64,000 nt of DNA from Hymenobacter frigidus (GTDB lineage Bacteria; Bacteroidota; Bacteroidia; Cytophagales; Hymenobacteraceae), in NCBI RefSeq assembly GCF_014640435.1, contig NZ_BMGY01000008.1, positions 1 to 64,000 of the forward strand, in the 5' to 3' direction. Both the position numbers and the translations under genes were made by a program. The first letter of the stretch is position 1. Each line of letters opens with the position of its first letter. Shown in pieces: positions 1 to 8,804 of this stretch. The notes beneath the pieces were generated by a model. That model did not search any database. It saw only the letters and a list, made by a program, of their open reading frames with translations, and was not told where the DNA came from.

Positions 1-74
1 GCGGCAGCAGCGGCTGGGGCGGCGACATTGCCGCGGGCGGCAGCAGCGGCTGGGGCGGCGACATTGTGGCTTAA
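1..74 (+). CDS. C-terminal end of a glycine-rich tandem-repeat protein (partial)
   Basis: Only the last 24 or so codons lie in the window; the gene enters from the left and stops at TAA 72-74. The visible reading frame is almost two copies of a 12-residue unit, GGSSGWGGDIAA, coded by a 36-bp direct repeat (units start near positions 3 and 39). Low-complexity Gly/Ser/Trp/Asp repeats of this kind occur in secreted or surface proteins, but nothing seen here fixes a function. Confidence 0.6.
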   Translation, partial: GSSGWGGDIAAGGSSGWGGDIVA

Positions 75-136
75 ACACCCGCCAACATTTTGTACTTATC
101 TTGCCGCCAACCCATGATTAAGGGGGCTCCAGATAA

Positions 137-1903
137 GTGTCCCGACCAAAGCAACATCTCCAGATTATAGCGCTGCTTTGGGCTGCTATAATAATTTGTC
201 TGGCAGGGTGTAAAGACAAAGAGCGCAGAGTTGAAGCTGTCCGGATACGCTGGTCCCACGACCCCGAAACCCTGGACCCGATGCAGACGCCAAATCAGGC
301 GTCCATCGATGCCAATAACTTGCTTGGCCTCAGCTTACTGCAGACCGACGCCACAAAACATGAGAATGTCCCTTCCTTGGCCAAAGCATTGCCATCGGTT
401 TATTTGGTTGGGGACTCTTTAACACGGCTGGATTACCACATCCGAGCCGCTGCAACCTGGGACGACGGCCGGCCGGTACTGGCCCGCGACGTAGAATTCA
501 GCCTTAAGCTAATGTTCTGCCCGGGCTTGCCCAACGAGAGCATCCGGAACCAATACCGTTTCGTGCAGGCCGTGCTGACGGACCCGAAATCGCCGCAGCA
601 TTTCATACTGGTTTGCCAAGGGCAATCCCCGGAGTACGCCCACGCCTCGGGCGACTTTTTTGTGCAGTCCGAAGCGGCGCTGGACCCTCAGGGAACCCTA
701 CGGCGCTACTCGCTGGCCGAATTGCAGCGTCGCCCCAATACCGCACCCGCCGATTCGGGACTGCAAGCAGTGGCGCGGCGGTACCTGGCCGCAGGCACCG
801 CCGCGCTGGCGGCATGGCCGGGCTGCGGCCCCTACCGACTCACGCAGTGGAAAAAGGACCGGTACCTGCGCTTTCAGCGCAAGCCCAACTGGTGGGCCGA
901 CCAATTGCAGCCCGTGCCCTTTGTGCTGCAGGCGAAGCCTAAACAACTGGATTTTGTCATCATCCCCGATGCGGCCACGGCCACGCTGGCCCTGCGGGGC
1001 GGCGAGCTGGATGTGTACCCGCTGATGCCAGCGCGGGAGTTTAACCGGCTGCGCCACTCAACTGCGGCCCAGGCGGGCTTGCGTTTTTACACGGCGCTTT
1101 CCCACAATGTGGTAACGGCGGGCTTCAATACCCGCCGGCCGATACTAGCCGATGCGCTTACCCGCCAGGCGTTGAGCCGATGCTTCGACGCAACGGCCCT
1201 GCTGCGCGCTACTCAGCTGGGCGACGGCCAGCGCACGGTGGGCATCATCAGTCCTTCCGACCGTATTAATTACAACGACAGCCTGGCCCTCATCCCGTTC
1301 GATTTGAACGGTGCGGCCAGCCTGTTGCGCCAGGCAGGCTGGCGCCGCACCACCGGCCCGGCCGGGGGCTGGTACCGACCGGGGCCAAGCGCCACGCGCC
1401 AACATCTGCAACTGAGGGTGCGCTACCGTGCCAACGAAGATGTTTTTGCCACCGTGGCGCTGCAGTTTCGGGCGGCCGCCGCGGAGTTGGGCATTCCGGT
1501 ACTGCTGCTGCCCACGGAGTCGGGCGCTTTTTCGCAGGCGTTGCAGGAAGGCGATTTCGATGTGTATGTGCGGATACTGATGGGCAACCCTTTTGTGTTC
1601 AACTTCACGCCTATTTTGCACACCTTGGGTGTTGGGGCGGGCAACTCCACGGGCTTCAGCTCCTCCCGCGCCGACCGGCTCATCGAAGCCATTGCGGCGG
1701 CCAATGGCCCCGCGCGCCGCGCGCGGCTCCTGCACCGCTTTCAGGCGCTTATGCAGCAGGAGGCGCCTTTGGTTCCGCTCTTTTTTGTGTCCACTCGCGT
1801 AGCAGCTGGGCGCGGCCTCACTGGCTTACACGTCAACAGCCTCAAACCTGGCTATACGGTTGCTGCCATTGAGCGCCCCCCTACGTCTACTCCTCTTCCT
1901 TAG
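137..1903 (+). CDS. ABC transporter substrate-binding lipoprotein, family 5 (oligopeptide type)
   Basis: This is a 588-residue periplasmic-side solute-binding protein of the DppA/OppA type (SBP_bac_5). The N-terminus has a hydrophobic segment ending in a lipobox (CLAGC, lipidated Cys25), so it should be anchored to a membrane. The mature part opens with RIRWSHDPETLDPM, typical of this family, and ends with the usual EAPLVPLFF-type segment. Translation starts at GTG 137. The stop is 3 nt before the start of the first permease, so the three genes form one operon. The substrate cannot be read from sequence; peptides or nickel-like ligands are usual for the family. Confidence 0.85.
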   Translation: MSRPKQHLQIIALLWAAIIICLAGCKDKERRVEAVRIRWSHDPETLDPMQTPNQASIDANNLLGLSLLQTDATKHENVPSLAKALPSVYLVGDSLTRLDYHIRAAATWDDGRPVLARDVEFSLKLMFCPGLPNESIRNQYRFVQAVLTDPKSPQHFILVCQGQSPEYAHASGDFFVQSEAALDPQGTLRRYSLAELQRRPNTAPADSGLQAVARRYLAAGTAALAAWPGCGPYRLTQWKKDRYLRFQRKPNWWADQLQPVPFVLQAKPKQLDFVIIPDAATATLALRGGELDVYPLMPAREFNRLRHSTAAQAGLRFYTALSHNVVTAGFNTRRPILADALTRQALSRCFDATALLRATQLGDGQRTVGIISPSDRINYNDSLALIPFDLNGAASLLRQAGWRRTTGPAGGWYRPGPSATRQHLQLRVRYRANEDVFATVALQFRAAAAELGIPVLLLPTESGAFSQALQEGDFDVYVRILMGNPFVFNFTPILHTLGVGAGNSTGFSSSRADRLIEAIAAANGPARRARLLHRFQALMQQEAPLVPLFFVSTRVAAGRGLTGLHVNSLKPGYTVAAIERPPTSTPLP

Positions 1904-1906
1904 CGC

Positions 1907-2974
1907 ATGAATTGGCTGGTATTCTGGCGCTTGGCCCGGACGGGACTGGCCGTGTGGGCGCTGGCGTCGGGCATATTTCTGCTGAGCCACCACGACCTGA
2001 GCGGAGCTGCCCGCATGGCTACGCCCGACGCGGCCGACCTGCCCATGAGCGGTAGTGCAAACCCCTCGGCCACCCAGCAGCAGGCCACTACCCGGGCTAT
2101 TCTCCAACGCTTAGGTGCGGGCTTGCCGCTTTTTTACCTGAGCCGTCCCCCGGCCGCGCACCCAGGGCAGTGGCATTGGAACGGCCGGCGCAATCAGTAC
2201 CATCGCTGGGCAATAGCGCTACTGCACGGCGATTTGGGCACTTCTTTTCGTACGGGCCAGGCCGTAACCACCCAGTTGAGTAACGCGCTGACTCTCACGC
2301 TGCCCCTCACCGGCACCGCGGCGGCGTTGGCGGTGCTGGCGGCTATTTTTTTGGCGCGGCGCCTCGCCGCGGGCCCTTGGTGGCAGCGGCCCGTGCGGAC
2401 TGCGCTGGCGGGGCTGCATGCCCTGCCGCTGTTTCTGGTGGCGCTGGCTTTGCTTCTATTACTGGCCAATCCGGAAGCATTGGACTGGTTTCCGGCCTAT
2501 GGCTTCGACCAAGCGCTGGATACGGACGCCGACTTTTGGACCCGCGTTGCCACGTATGCGCTGCACCTTGCCCTGCCAGTCACCGCCTTGGTTATCACCG
2601 CGCTTCCGGAACTTACTTTGCAGCTCGACACCGCCCTCCGCCACGAGCTGCGAGCGGGCTATGCCACCACTGCCCGCGCCAAGGGCTTGGCCGAAGGGGC
2701 AGTCATTCGGCACCACGCTTTTCGCAACGCCGTGCTGCCCACCCTCACGCAGGTGGCCGAGCTGCTTCCGGCACTGGTGGCGGGGGCCGTCGTCGTCGAG
2801 GTAGTATTTGCTTTGCCCGGCATGGGGAGCTTGCTGGCCGCTGCCGCCGCCGCCCGCGACTACCCGGTGCTGGTAGGTGGCGTGCTGCTCACGGGAACGG
2901 CCCGGCTGCTGGCCCTGCTGCTGGCTGATGTACTTTATTTCTGGGCTGACCCCCGCATCCGTTGGCACGTCTAA
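1907..2974 (+). CDS. ABC transporter permease, DppB/OppB type
   Basis: This is a 355-residue inner-membrane permease. The conserved cytoplasmic EAA-loop region is clear near residues 255-285 (ARAKGLAEGAVIRHHAFRNA), followed by VVVEVVFALPGMGSLL, the hallmark of the DppB/OppB half of peptide importers. Several hydrophobic segments surround it. It starts 3 nt after the binding protein and overlaps the second permease by 13 nt, which implies translational coupling. The long loop between the first and second membrane segments (about residues 40-95) is larger than in textbook DppB. No ATPase gene is linked. Confidence 0.85.
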   Translation: MNWLVFWRLARTGLAVWALASGIFLLSHHDLSGAARMATPDAADLPMSGSANPSATQQQATTRAILQRLGAGLPLFYLSRPPAAHPGQWHWNGRRNQYHRWAIALLHGDLGTSFRTGQAVTTQLSNALTLTLPLTGTAAALAVLAAIFLARRLAAGPWWQRPVRTALAGLHALPLFLVALALLLLLANPEALDWFPAYGFDQALDTDADFWTRVATYALHLALPVTALVITALPELTLQLDTALRHELRAGYATTARAKGLAEGAVIRHHAFRNAVLPTLTQVAELLPALVAGAVVVEVVFALPGMGSLLAAAAAARDYPVLVGGVLLTGTARLLALLLADVLYFWADPRIRWHV

Positions 2975-3939
2975 GCTCAGGGTCGCGCTCCTGGTCGCAC
3001 AAGGCGGCCTGCGTCTGGCTGGCGCTGGTGGTCCTGGTCGCCGGGCTGGCTGGGGTGCTGCCGCTGCCCTACCTGCCCAGCGTGCCCGACCTGGCCCATA
3101 TAGCCCAGCCACCTTTCGCCACCAGCCAGCACTGGCTTGGCACCGACCCCCAGGGGCGCGATGTGCTGAGCGTGCTGGTATTCGGGGCCCGCACGGCCGT
3201 GCTGCTCACCCTGCCGGCGGCTGCGCTTTCGGCGCTGCTGGGGGCCTTAGCAGGTGGTGCTGCAGGTTTTTGGGGCAATAAAGCTCGGCTGCCCGTGCCC
3301 TACTGGCTGCTGGCAACCGGTGGCGCGTGGTGGGCCCTGCGCCTGCCCATACCAACCCTGGCCCTGGTAATAGCGGCTGGGGGACTGGTTGTGGCGGCAC
3401 TAGCCAGGCTGCGCCAACGGCCCTTTCCCACGTGGGCCGTACCCATCAATGCCATAGTAATGGGCACGGCCACCACGCTCGATACCATTCCCCGATTGAT
3501 ACTGGTGGTAGCCGTGGCGGCTGGTGCGGGTGTATCATCGGCGGGGCTACTGGGGCTGCTCACGCTCACGGCCTGGCCGCATCCGGCGCGGCTGGTGCGG
3601 GCCCAAATGCTGCGCATTCGAGAGTTGCCCTTTGTGGAAGCAGCTCACGCAGCTGGTTTACCCGCTTTTCAGGTCTGGTTTCGGCATGCGCTCCCGCACG
3701 CTTTGCAGCCCTTGCGCACGGCTATGCCACTCAGCGTAGCCAGTTTACTGGGCCTGGAGAGCACGCTGTCATTTCTCGGCGTTGGCCTGCCCCCCGAAGT
3801 TGCCAGCTGGGGACGACTGCTGAGTACTGTGCGCCAAGAACCCGCAGCTTGGTGGCTGTTCTTATTTCCCGCCATCTGCCTAATATTCACTATTCTAAGC
3901 CTCCTAAATCTGAGCCGCCAACAGCCTGTTGCGGCCTGA
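2962..3939 (+). CDS. ABC transporter permease, DppC/OppC type
   Basis: This 325-residue inner-membrane permease is the partner of the preceding one. It has an N-terminal membrane helix, a periplasmic segment with HWLGTDPQGRDVLS (the DppC/OppC signature) and an EAA loop with EAAHAAGLPAFQVWFRHALP near residue 230. The probable start is TTG 2962, inside the end of the upstream permease gene, giving a 13-nt overlap. After the stop there is only a hairpin repeat and a gene-poor stretch, so the two ATP-hydrolysing subunits that such importers need must be encoded elsewhere. Confidence 0.85.
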   Translation: MARLSSGSRSWSHKAACVWLALVVLVAGLAGVLPLPYLPSVPDLAHIAQPPFATSQHWLGTDPQGRDVLSVLVFGARTAVLLTLPAAALSALLGALAGGAAGFWGNKARLPVPYWLLATGGAWWALRLPIPTLALVIAAGGLVVAALARLRQRPFPTWAVPINAIVMGTATTLDTIPRLILVVAVAAGAGVSSAGLLGLLTLTAWPHPARLVRAQMLRIRELPFVEAAHAAGLPAFQVWFRHALPHALQPLRTAMPLSVASLLGLESTLSFLGVGLPPEVASWGRLLSTVRQEPAAWWLFLFPAICLIFTILSLLNLSRQQPVAA

Positions 3940-3998
3940 TAGCACCGAGCTATTCCCGTTGGCAAAGCACCGCTCAGAAGCTGTTTGAGTTAATAAAA

Positions 3999-4102
3999 CG
4001 GTCATGCTGAGCTTGTCGAAGCATCTCTACCGCTTCGTTGCACCGGCTCAAGCGAAGCGGTGGAGATGCTTCGACAAGCGGACGCTAGATGAGCATGACC
4101 GT
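3999..4102. repeat. Dispersed hairpin repeat, copy 1
   Basis: Long inverted repeat 59 nt downstream of the permease stop. The left arm (about 3999-4037) contains GTCATGCTGAGC; the right arm (4053-4102) returns the same sequence inverted but carries an extra stretch of roughly ten bases at about 4081-4091. Same family as the elements at 7559, 11815, 13275, 22101, 30167, 55121 and 56235. Confidence 0.85.
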
Positions 4103-4813
4103 TTCAGAATGGTTTTAGCAAACGCAAACAGCTTCTTGGTTACTCGCTTTTATTCAATCACTCTATTTTACAGATGTCGCAAATCGAGTTATTTTCCGGG
4201 AATCGTGCTCAAAGTAACTGCAATAATATTTTTATTCAATAAACTGATAGTTAGGTGTAAATGAAATTTATCACCTGCTAGCTTGTTCTTACAACTACTA
4301 TTTCCAGGTAAATACTTATGCTTTTCGGCTACAAACAGTTGGTTTACGATGTCGCAATTCTAACTGTAGTGTCCTTTTTTCGGACAGAATACGACAGTAA
4401 TATTGTATTGTCTTTAGGGAATTCCGATTCCCTAAAGAGTGGCATGTTTCCTTACTTCTCTTACTACCCACTGCCATGTACCTTCTCGTTTATCCGTCGC
4501 TGGGCGCGCCTCGTCGCGCTAAAGCCTCGACCCCAGCCACTCGCCCTATTTCCATGGGTGTTGATTTCGTAACGCCCGATGGTATGATAGTGCCCCGCGC
4601 GCTGGGCGAGGCGGCCCTACTGGGCCACACGGCTGTGCTGGTAGGTGGCTTGCTGGTAGGCGTCTGGGCCCAATCGTAATTCCTATTTTCCTTCCATTAT
4701 TTCCCGTCCAACTTCCTCAAACTCCATAGTTGTTCTAGCTCCATCTACCAATCCAGTATACTATAGCTACCCCTATTTAGTATCTACCACTCACCAGCTA
4801 CCCTTGTTGAGTT
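4103..4813. other. Low-GC, gene-poor stretch
   Basis: About 700 bases, visibly richer in A and T than the flanks, with no open reading frame I can recognise. It contains a perfect 10-bp inverted repeat with a 4-nt loop (4413-4422 and 4427-4436). A short frame (4554-4679 from ATG, ending LVGGLLVGVWAQS) could be a small membrane peptide or a gene remnant. The stretch ends in a plus-strand terminator, so some plus-strand transcript may cross it. It may be degraded or imported DNA. Confidence 0.4.
4554..4679 (+). CDS. Possible small membrane peptide or gene remnant
   Basis: A 41-residue frame from ATG 4554 to TAA, with one hydrophobic segment (LLGHTAVLVGGLLVGVWA). GC content rises here compared with the flanks. 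The same frame is open further upstream to about 4476, so it may be the 3' end of a lost gene. A plus-strand terminator lies about 140 nt downstream. I recognise no family; treat as speculative. Confidence 0.2.
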   Translation: MGVDFVTPDGMIVPRALGEAALLGHTAVLVGGLLVGVWAQS

Positions 4814-4815
4814 GA

Positions 4816-4848
4816 ACCCGCCGTCTACCCCGGCGGGTTTTTTTTGCT
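4816..4848 (+). terminator. Rho-independent terminator (plus strand)
   Basis: Stem ACCCGCCG / CGGCGGGT with a short loop, followed by a run of T on the plus strand. The minus-strand gene rmlD ends inside this stem, but on the minus strand no T run follows, so the signal works for plus-strand transcription. Confidence 0.7.
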
Positions 4849-5751
4849 CTCTGCGTCACTTTGAGCACTGACTAAGGCAATGCCTTCGGCAAATGTGTGG
4901 GGCTGGTAGCCCAAATCGCGTTGGGCTTTGCCGATGAGAAAACCGGTGCGGGCCGGTCGCCGGGCGGGTTGCGAAAACGTGCTGGCATCAACTTTCTCAA
5001 TCAGGCCGGCATTGAGGCCAAAATGCGCAGCCACGCGCAGCGCCATGGCGTAGGGCGTGAGCAGCTCATCGGAACTGAGGTGATAAACACCCTGAGCGGC
5101 TTGCCGGGCCAGTAGCCAGCAGCCCTGGGCCAGGTCTTCGGCCAAGGTGGGCGTGCGCCATTGGTCGCTCACTACCTTGATGGGCTTGCCCGCGAGTAGC
5201 GAATCGCGCACCCAGAGCACCAGATTAGTGCGGCCGTAGTGATGGGCCACGCCGTACACCAGGACGGTGCGCGCAATGGCCCAACGGCCCGCGCTGGCCT
5301 GCACCAGCTGCTCGGCGGCCAGCTTGCTTTCACCGTAGAAGTTGATGGGTGCAGGCACGGCATCTTCCGCCAACGGGCCCGCTTCGCCGCTGAAGACAAA
5401 ATCCGTGCTGAGGTGCGTCAGGTGAATATCGTGCTGGGCGCAGGCGTCCGCCAGGTTAGCTACGGCGGTCACGTTCTGCAGCCAGCAGGCCGCGTGGTTG
5501 AGCTCGCACTCGTCCACGTTGGTCATGGCCGCGGTGTGAATGACGTGCGTGGGCTGCTCCTGGGCCAGCAGCAGCTGCACCTGGGCGGCATTAGTCACGT
5601 CCATAGTCCGGTAGGGCAGGTCGGGGTAGAGGTCGGCCAGCCGGTTAGGACCGCGCGACGTAGCCACGAGCGCCACGCCGGGCTGCTCACGCAGCAGCGC
5701 TACCAGCTTTTGGCCCAGCAGGCCATTGGAACCCGTGAGCAAGACCTTCAT
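4825..5751 (-). CDS. dTDP-4-dehydrorhamnose reductase-like SDR protein
   Basis: This is a 308-residue extended short-chain dehydrogenase of the RmlD family. It begins MKVLLTGSNGLLGQK, a Rossmann NAD(P)-binding glycine motif, has THLSTDFVFSG in the active-site region, and carries the catalytic YxxxK in NFYGESKLAAEQ. RmlD reduces dTDP-4-keto-rhamnose in rhamnose synthesis, but no other rml genes are nearby, so the true substrate is uncertain. I chose ATG 5751 because the nucleotide-binding strand starts there; a longer frame upstream adds only a non-conserved ten residues. It follows the cyclophilin gene by 34 nt on the same strand. Confidence 0.8.
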   Translation of the reverse strand: MKVLLTGSNGLLGQKLVALLREQPGVALVATSRGPNRLADLYPDLPYRTMDVTNAAQVQLLLAQEQPTHVIHTAAMTNVDECELNHAACWLQNVTAVANLADACAQHDIHLTHLSTDFVFSGEAGPLAEDAVPAPINFYGESKLAAEQLVQASAGRWAIARTVLVYGVAHHYGRTNLVLWVRDSLLAGKPIKVVSDQWRTPTLAEDLAQGCWLLARQAAQGVYHLSSDELLTPYAMALRVAAHFGLNAGLIEKVDASTFSQPARRPARTGFLIGKAQRDLGYQPHTFAEGIALVSAQSDAESKKNPPG

Positions 5752-5785
5752 TTTCCAGGTGGGCAACGGGCCCTTTTGCAACTGC

Positions 5786-6433
5786 TTACTCGTACTTATA
5801 GTCGTAGAGCTTGGTGATTTTTTTCCGCTTCAGCTTTTCCACTTTCACGGTCATCTTCGCCTCAATGGTGGGACGGTCGCGGCCGTCCTTGGGCAGTTTG
5901 GCTATTTTGTCGATAACGTCCAGGCCTTGGATTACCTGGCCGAAAACGGTGTACATGCCGTCGAGGAAATGGGTGCCATCGTGGTTTTCGACCAGGTAAA
6001 ACTGGGTGCTGCTGCTGGGCGTGCCGACGGGGCCACCCATGCGGGCGGCGGCCACGGCCCCGTAGTTGTGCTGGTGGCCCGGGCCAAGCTCCGCCGGGAT
6101 GGTACCCTCACTGGCCTGGCCCAGACCGTCGTTGCTGGGGTCGGCATCCTTGGTGTTGGTATCGCCGCCCTGAATCATAAAGCCGTCGATGACGCGGTGG
6201 AAAGTAGTGCCGTTGTAGGCCCCGCTTTGAGCGCGCTTCAGAAAATTAGCCTTGTGCAAAGGCGTGTCGTCGAAGAGGATAAGGCGAATCGTGCCCTGGG
6301 ACGTGCTGATGGTCACGACTTCGTCCTTGCTGCTTTTTTTGGCGGGCTTATCGGGTTTGGCGGCGAGCACGGGGCCGGCCAACCATATCAAAGCCAATAG
6401 CCACAGGCCGACGCGGTGAAATTGCTGGGTCAT
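5786..6433 (-). CDS. Cyclophilin-type peptidyl-prolyl cis-trans isomerase, exported
   Basis: This 215-residue protein has an N-terminal signal peptide (about residues 1-24, ending GPVLA) and a cyclophilin domain. Diagnostic segments are FHRVIDGFMIQGGD, TQFYLVENHDGTHFLDGMYTVFGQVIQG and an AAARMGG-type stretch. It should speed proline isomerisation during folding of exported proteins. A short Lys-rich linker follows the signal peptide. A promoter motif lies just upstream at 6463-6470. It is probably co-transcribed with the downstream reductase gene. Confidence 0.88.
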   Translation of the reverse strand: MTQQFHRVGLWLLALIWLAGPVLAAKPDKPAKKSSKDEVVTISTSQGTIRLILFDDTPLHKANFLKRAQSGAYNGTTFHRVIDGFMIQGGDTNTKDADPSNDGLGQASEGTIPAELGPGHQHNYGAVAAARMGGPVGTPSSSTQFYLVENHDGTHFLDGMYTVFGQVIQGLDVIDKIAKLPKDGRDRPTIEAKMTVKVEKLKRKKITKLYDYKYE

Positions 6434-6462
6434 TACACGTATTTTTTGGAGCGGATGGAAAG

Positions 6463-6470
6463 CAAAAATA
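6463..6470 (-). promoter_or_regulatory. Bacteroidota -7 promoter motif for the cyclophilin gene
   Basis: CAAAAATA on the plus strand reads TATTTTTG on the minus strand, matching TAnnTTTG, 30 nt upstream of the ATG. No clear -33 TTG was found. Confidence 0.5.
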
Positions 6471-6584
6471 CTCTTATTTGCTTCGCGGCCGTAACCACCG
6501 TTGCCAGCCGACAGCGTAGCCCACGGGCTGGCGTCTTTGTGCAGGCGGGGCCATGCGAGCTCGCGGGCATTTCAAAAGCAACTT

Positions 6585-7514
6585 CTAGCCCCGGTGCTCG
6601 CGGATGCTGGCCAGGATTTCGCGCCCGCCGCGCCCCAGTACCGCATCAGCGACGGAAACACCCAGCGTGTGGGCTTCGGCAGCGGTTTCGGCAGTCTGGA
6701 TTTCTTCCACGTATTCTTCGCCACTCAGGCTGATGAGGCCGCCGTGCAGGCGCAAGCGGCCGTGGCCATCCAGCGTAGCCAGCGCGAAGGACGGGATACT
6801 GCACCCGCCTTCCATGGTGTGCAGAAAGGCGCGCTCGGCCAGCAGGCAGGTGTGGGTGGCGGGGTGGTCGAGGGCGGCTTTGAGGCGGGCTTTGAGGTCT
6901 TCATCTAGGCTGGCGGCGCACTCGATGGCAATGCTGCCCTGGCCGGTAGCGGGCACAAATTGATTGGCGGGCAGCGTGTGGCGCACGAGGTGCTCGTAGC
7001 CCATGCGGTGCACGCCAGCGTAGGCCAGCACCAAGGCGTCGAATTGCCCTTCTTCGAGCTTGCGCAGGCGGGTTTGGAGGTTGCCGCGGGCTTCGGCGGT
7101 GCTGGCGTTGGGGTAGAACCGGCGGAGCTGCGCTTTGCGGCGGGTGCTGCTGGTGCCCAGTAAGATACCCGGCTTGTCGAGAGAAAATTTTTCGTCGTAG
7201 CTCAGCACCACGTCGTTCACCTGCTCGCGCTCCAGAAAAGCCAGCAGCTCCAGTTCGCGCGGAATGCTGCTTTGCACGTCCTTGGCCGAGTGCACGGCCA
7301 ACTGCGTTTCGCCCCGGAGCAGGCTCAATTCCAACTCCTCGGTGAACACCCCCTTGGAGCCGATTTTAGCCAGGCTACGGTCCTGCACCGCGTCACCGGT
7401 GGTTTGCATGGGCACGATTTCCGTGGCAAAACCGGCGGCTTTCAGCAGGCTGGCGACGTGTTCGGTTTGCCAAAGGGCGAGGCGGCTGGCGCGCGTGGCG
7501 AGGCGGATAGTCAT
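6585..7514 (-). CDS. hemC: Porphobilinogen deaminase (hydroxymethylbilane synthase)
   Basis: This 309-residue cytoplasmic enzyme joins four porphobilinogen units into hydroxymethylbilane, in haem biosynthesis. It opens with the family signature (MTIRLATRASRLALWQTEHV) and has LGTSSTRRKAQLRRFYPN and the dipyrromethane-cofactor cysteine in EGGCSIPSFALA. Length is normal (E. coli HemC is about 313). No other haem genes are adjacent. A hairpin repeat separates it from the upstream polymerase-subunit gene. Confidence 0.95.
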   Translation of the reverse strand: MTIRLATRASRLALWQTEHVASLLKAAGFATEIVPMQTTGDAVQDRSLAKIGSKGVFTEELELSLLRGETQLAVHSAKDVQSSIPRELELLAFLEREQVNDVVLSYDEKFSLDKPGILLGTSSTRRKAQLRRFYPNASTAEARGNLQTRLRKLEEGQFDALVLAYAGVHRMGYEHLVRHTLPANQFVPATGQGSIAIECAASLDEDLKARLKAALDHPATHTCLLAERAFLHTMEGGCSIPSFALATLDGHGRLRLHGGLISLSGEEYVEEIQTAETAAEAHTLGVSVADAVLGRGGREILASIREHRG

Positions 7515-7558
7515 AGGAAAGATTGTTTTATTAGATTAAGAACGTCATGTCTAAACTC

Positions 7559-7650
7559 GTCATGTCGAGCGTAGCCGAGACATCTCGCGTGCTGAACTAA
7601 ACCATCGTTGGATGATGCGAGCGAGATGTCTCGGCTACGCTCGACATGAC
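7559..7650. repeat. Dispersed hairpin repeat, copy 2
   Basis: Perfect 30-bp inverted repeat (7559-7588 and 7621-7650) with a 32-nt loop, 17 nt downstream of the holB stop on the minus strand. Its arms differ from the other copies (GTCATGTCGAGCGTAGCC start), with matching changes in both arms. Confidence 0.9.
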
Positions 7651-7667
7651 GGGATGATGCATGACGG

Positions 7668-8804
7668 TCAGATTTTCAAAAACCCGCCCAGGCGCAACGA
7701 GCTATCCATAAACACCATCTTGGCGTTGGCATTACGCTCGATGTGGTAGTGGGCATCGGTCAGTTCTTTGGTCAGCAAGTCGGCGTTGCGCGGGGTCACA
7801 AACTTGGCAAATCCGGTCACGAATTGCTGCTCGCCGTTGGCCAGGTGCGGCACAAATTTCGGGTCGATTCCGAACAGCAGCACCTTGCGCAGCAGGCCCA
7901 GCGAGTAGGCCAGCATTTCTTTCTGGTTTTCACGGCCCAGCTTCTGGAATTCCTCGCTTTTCTTCAGAATATCGGCTGCCTTGCTGCCGTGGTTGAAGCA
8001 GAGGCGCATCCAGTCGCGGAAGAATTCGAAGTAGTCGTGGTCGGCATTACTGTCGCGGCTGGCTAGGGCGGCCCCCAGGCTGCCATCGGCCAGCTGCGCC
8101 ACCTGGCGGGCTTTCACCTCGGGTACGTGGTAGTGGTCGCGCAGGTAGGCGGTGATATCATCCTCCGAAAACGGGCGCACCACCACCGGCTGCACCCGGC
8201 TGATGATGGTGGGCAGCAGCTGCTCGGGGGCGTGCGATACCAGCAGGAAAATGGTGGCGGGCGGCGGCTCTTCCAGCAGCTTCAGCACGGCGTTGGCGGC
8301 GGCGGGGTGCATGAGCTCGGGCAGCCAGAGAATCACGATTTTGAACCGCGCTTCGAAAGCCTTTAAGCTCACCAGCTTTAGGATTTGCACGGCTTCGTCC
8401 TTGGAGATGTTGCCCTGTTTGTTTTCGGCCCCGATGTGCTGCATCCAGTCGTTGAGGCCCTGGTAGGGATTGTCGAGCACGAAGGCGCGCCACTCGCCCA
8501 TAAATTTGCTGCTCACCGCGTCCTTGCTCACCGTTTTGGTGGTGGTCACGGGCACGATAAAGTTCAGGTCGGGATGGGCCAGCTTGGCCGTTTTGGTGCA
8601 GGCCGGGCAGTGGCCGCAGCTGTCGTCGGCATCGGCGGCGCGGGCCTCGCAGTTCAGATATTGGGCGTAAGCCAGCGCCAGCGCCAGCGCTGCGCCACCT
8701 TCCTGCCCCCGAAAAAGCTGGGCGTGCGCCACGTGCTGCCGCTGCACCGACTGGCGCAACAGCTGCTTCACAGCGGCTTGGTTGGGAATAGAGGCGAAGG
8801 TCAT
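7668..8804 (-). CDS. holB: DNA polymerase III subunit delta'
   Basis: This 378-residue clamp-loader subunit is part of the complex that loads the beta sliding clamp. It has the delta'-type AAA+ fold: an N-terminal FRGQEGG in place of a canonical P-loop, a zinc-binding set of cysteines (NCEARAADADDSCGHCPACTK spans them), SKDEAVQILKLVSLKAFEARFKIVILWLPELM, and the SRVQPVVVRPFSEDDI sensor-1 region. ATG 8804 is preferred: it overlaps the stop of the upstream gene as ATGA (8801-8804), and a slightly longer frame adds six unlikely residues. It is co-transcribed with the GlmU-like gene. Confidence 0.9.
   Translation of the reverse strand: MTFASIPNQAAVKQLLRQSVQRQHVAHAQLFRGQEGGAALALALAYAQYLNCEARAADADDSCGHCPACTKTAKLAHPDLNFIVPVTTTKTVSKDAVSSKFMGEWRAFVLDNPYQGLNDWMQHIGAENKQGNISKDEAVQILKLVSLKAFEARFKIVILWLPELMHPAAANAVLKLLEEPPPATIFLLVSHAPEQLLPTIISRVQPVVVRPFSEDDITAYLRDHYHVPEVKARQVAQLADGSLGAALASRDSNADHDYFEFFRDWMRLCFNHGSKAADILKKSEEFQKLGRENQKEMLAYSLGLLRKVLLFGIDPKFVPHLANGEQQFVTGFAKFVTPRNADLLTKELTDAHYHIERNANAKMVFMDSSLRLGGFLKI

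Noticed and set aside
3999..4102. Terminal inverted repeats of an insertion sequence
   Set aside because: The arms are separated by only a 15-nt loop and there is no transposase gene; no target-site duplication is evident.
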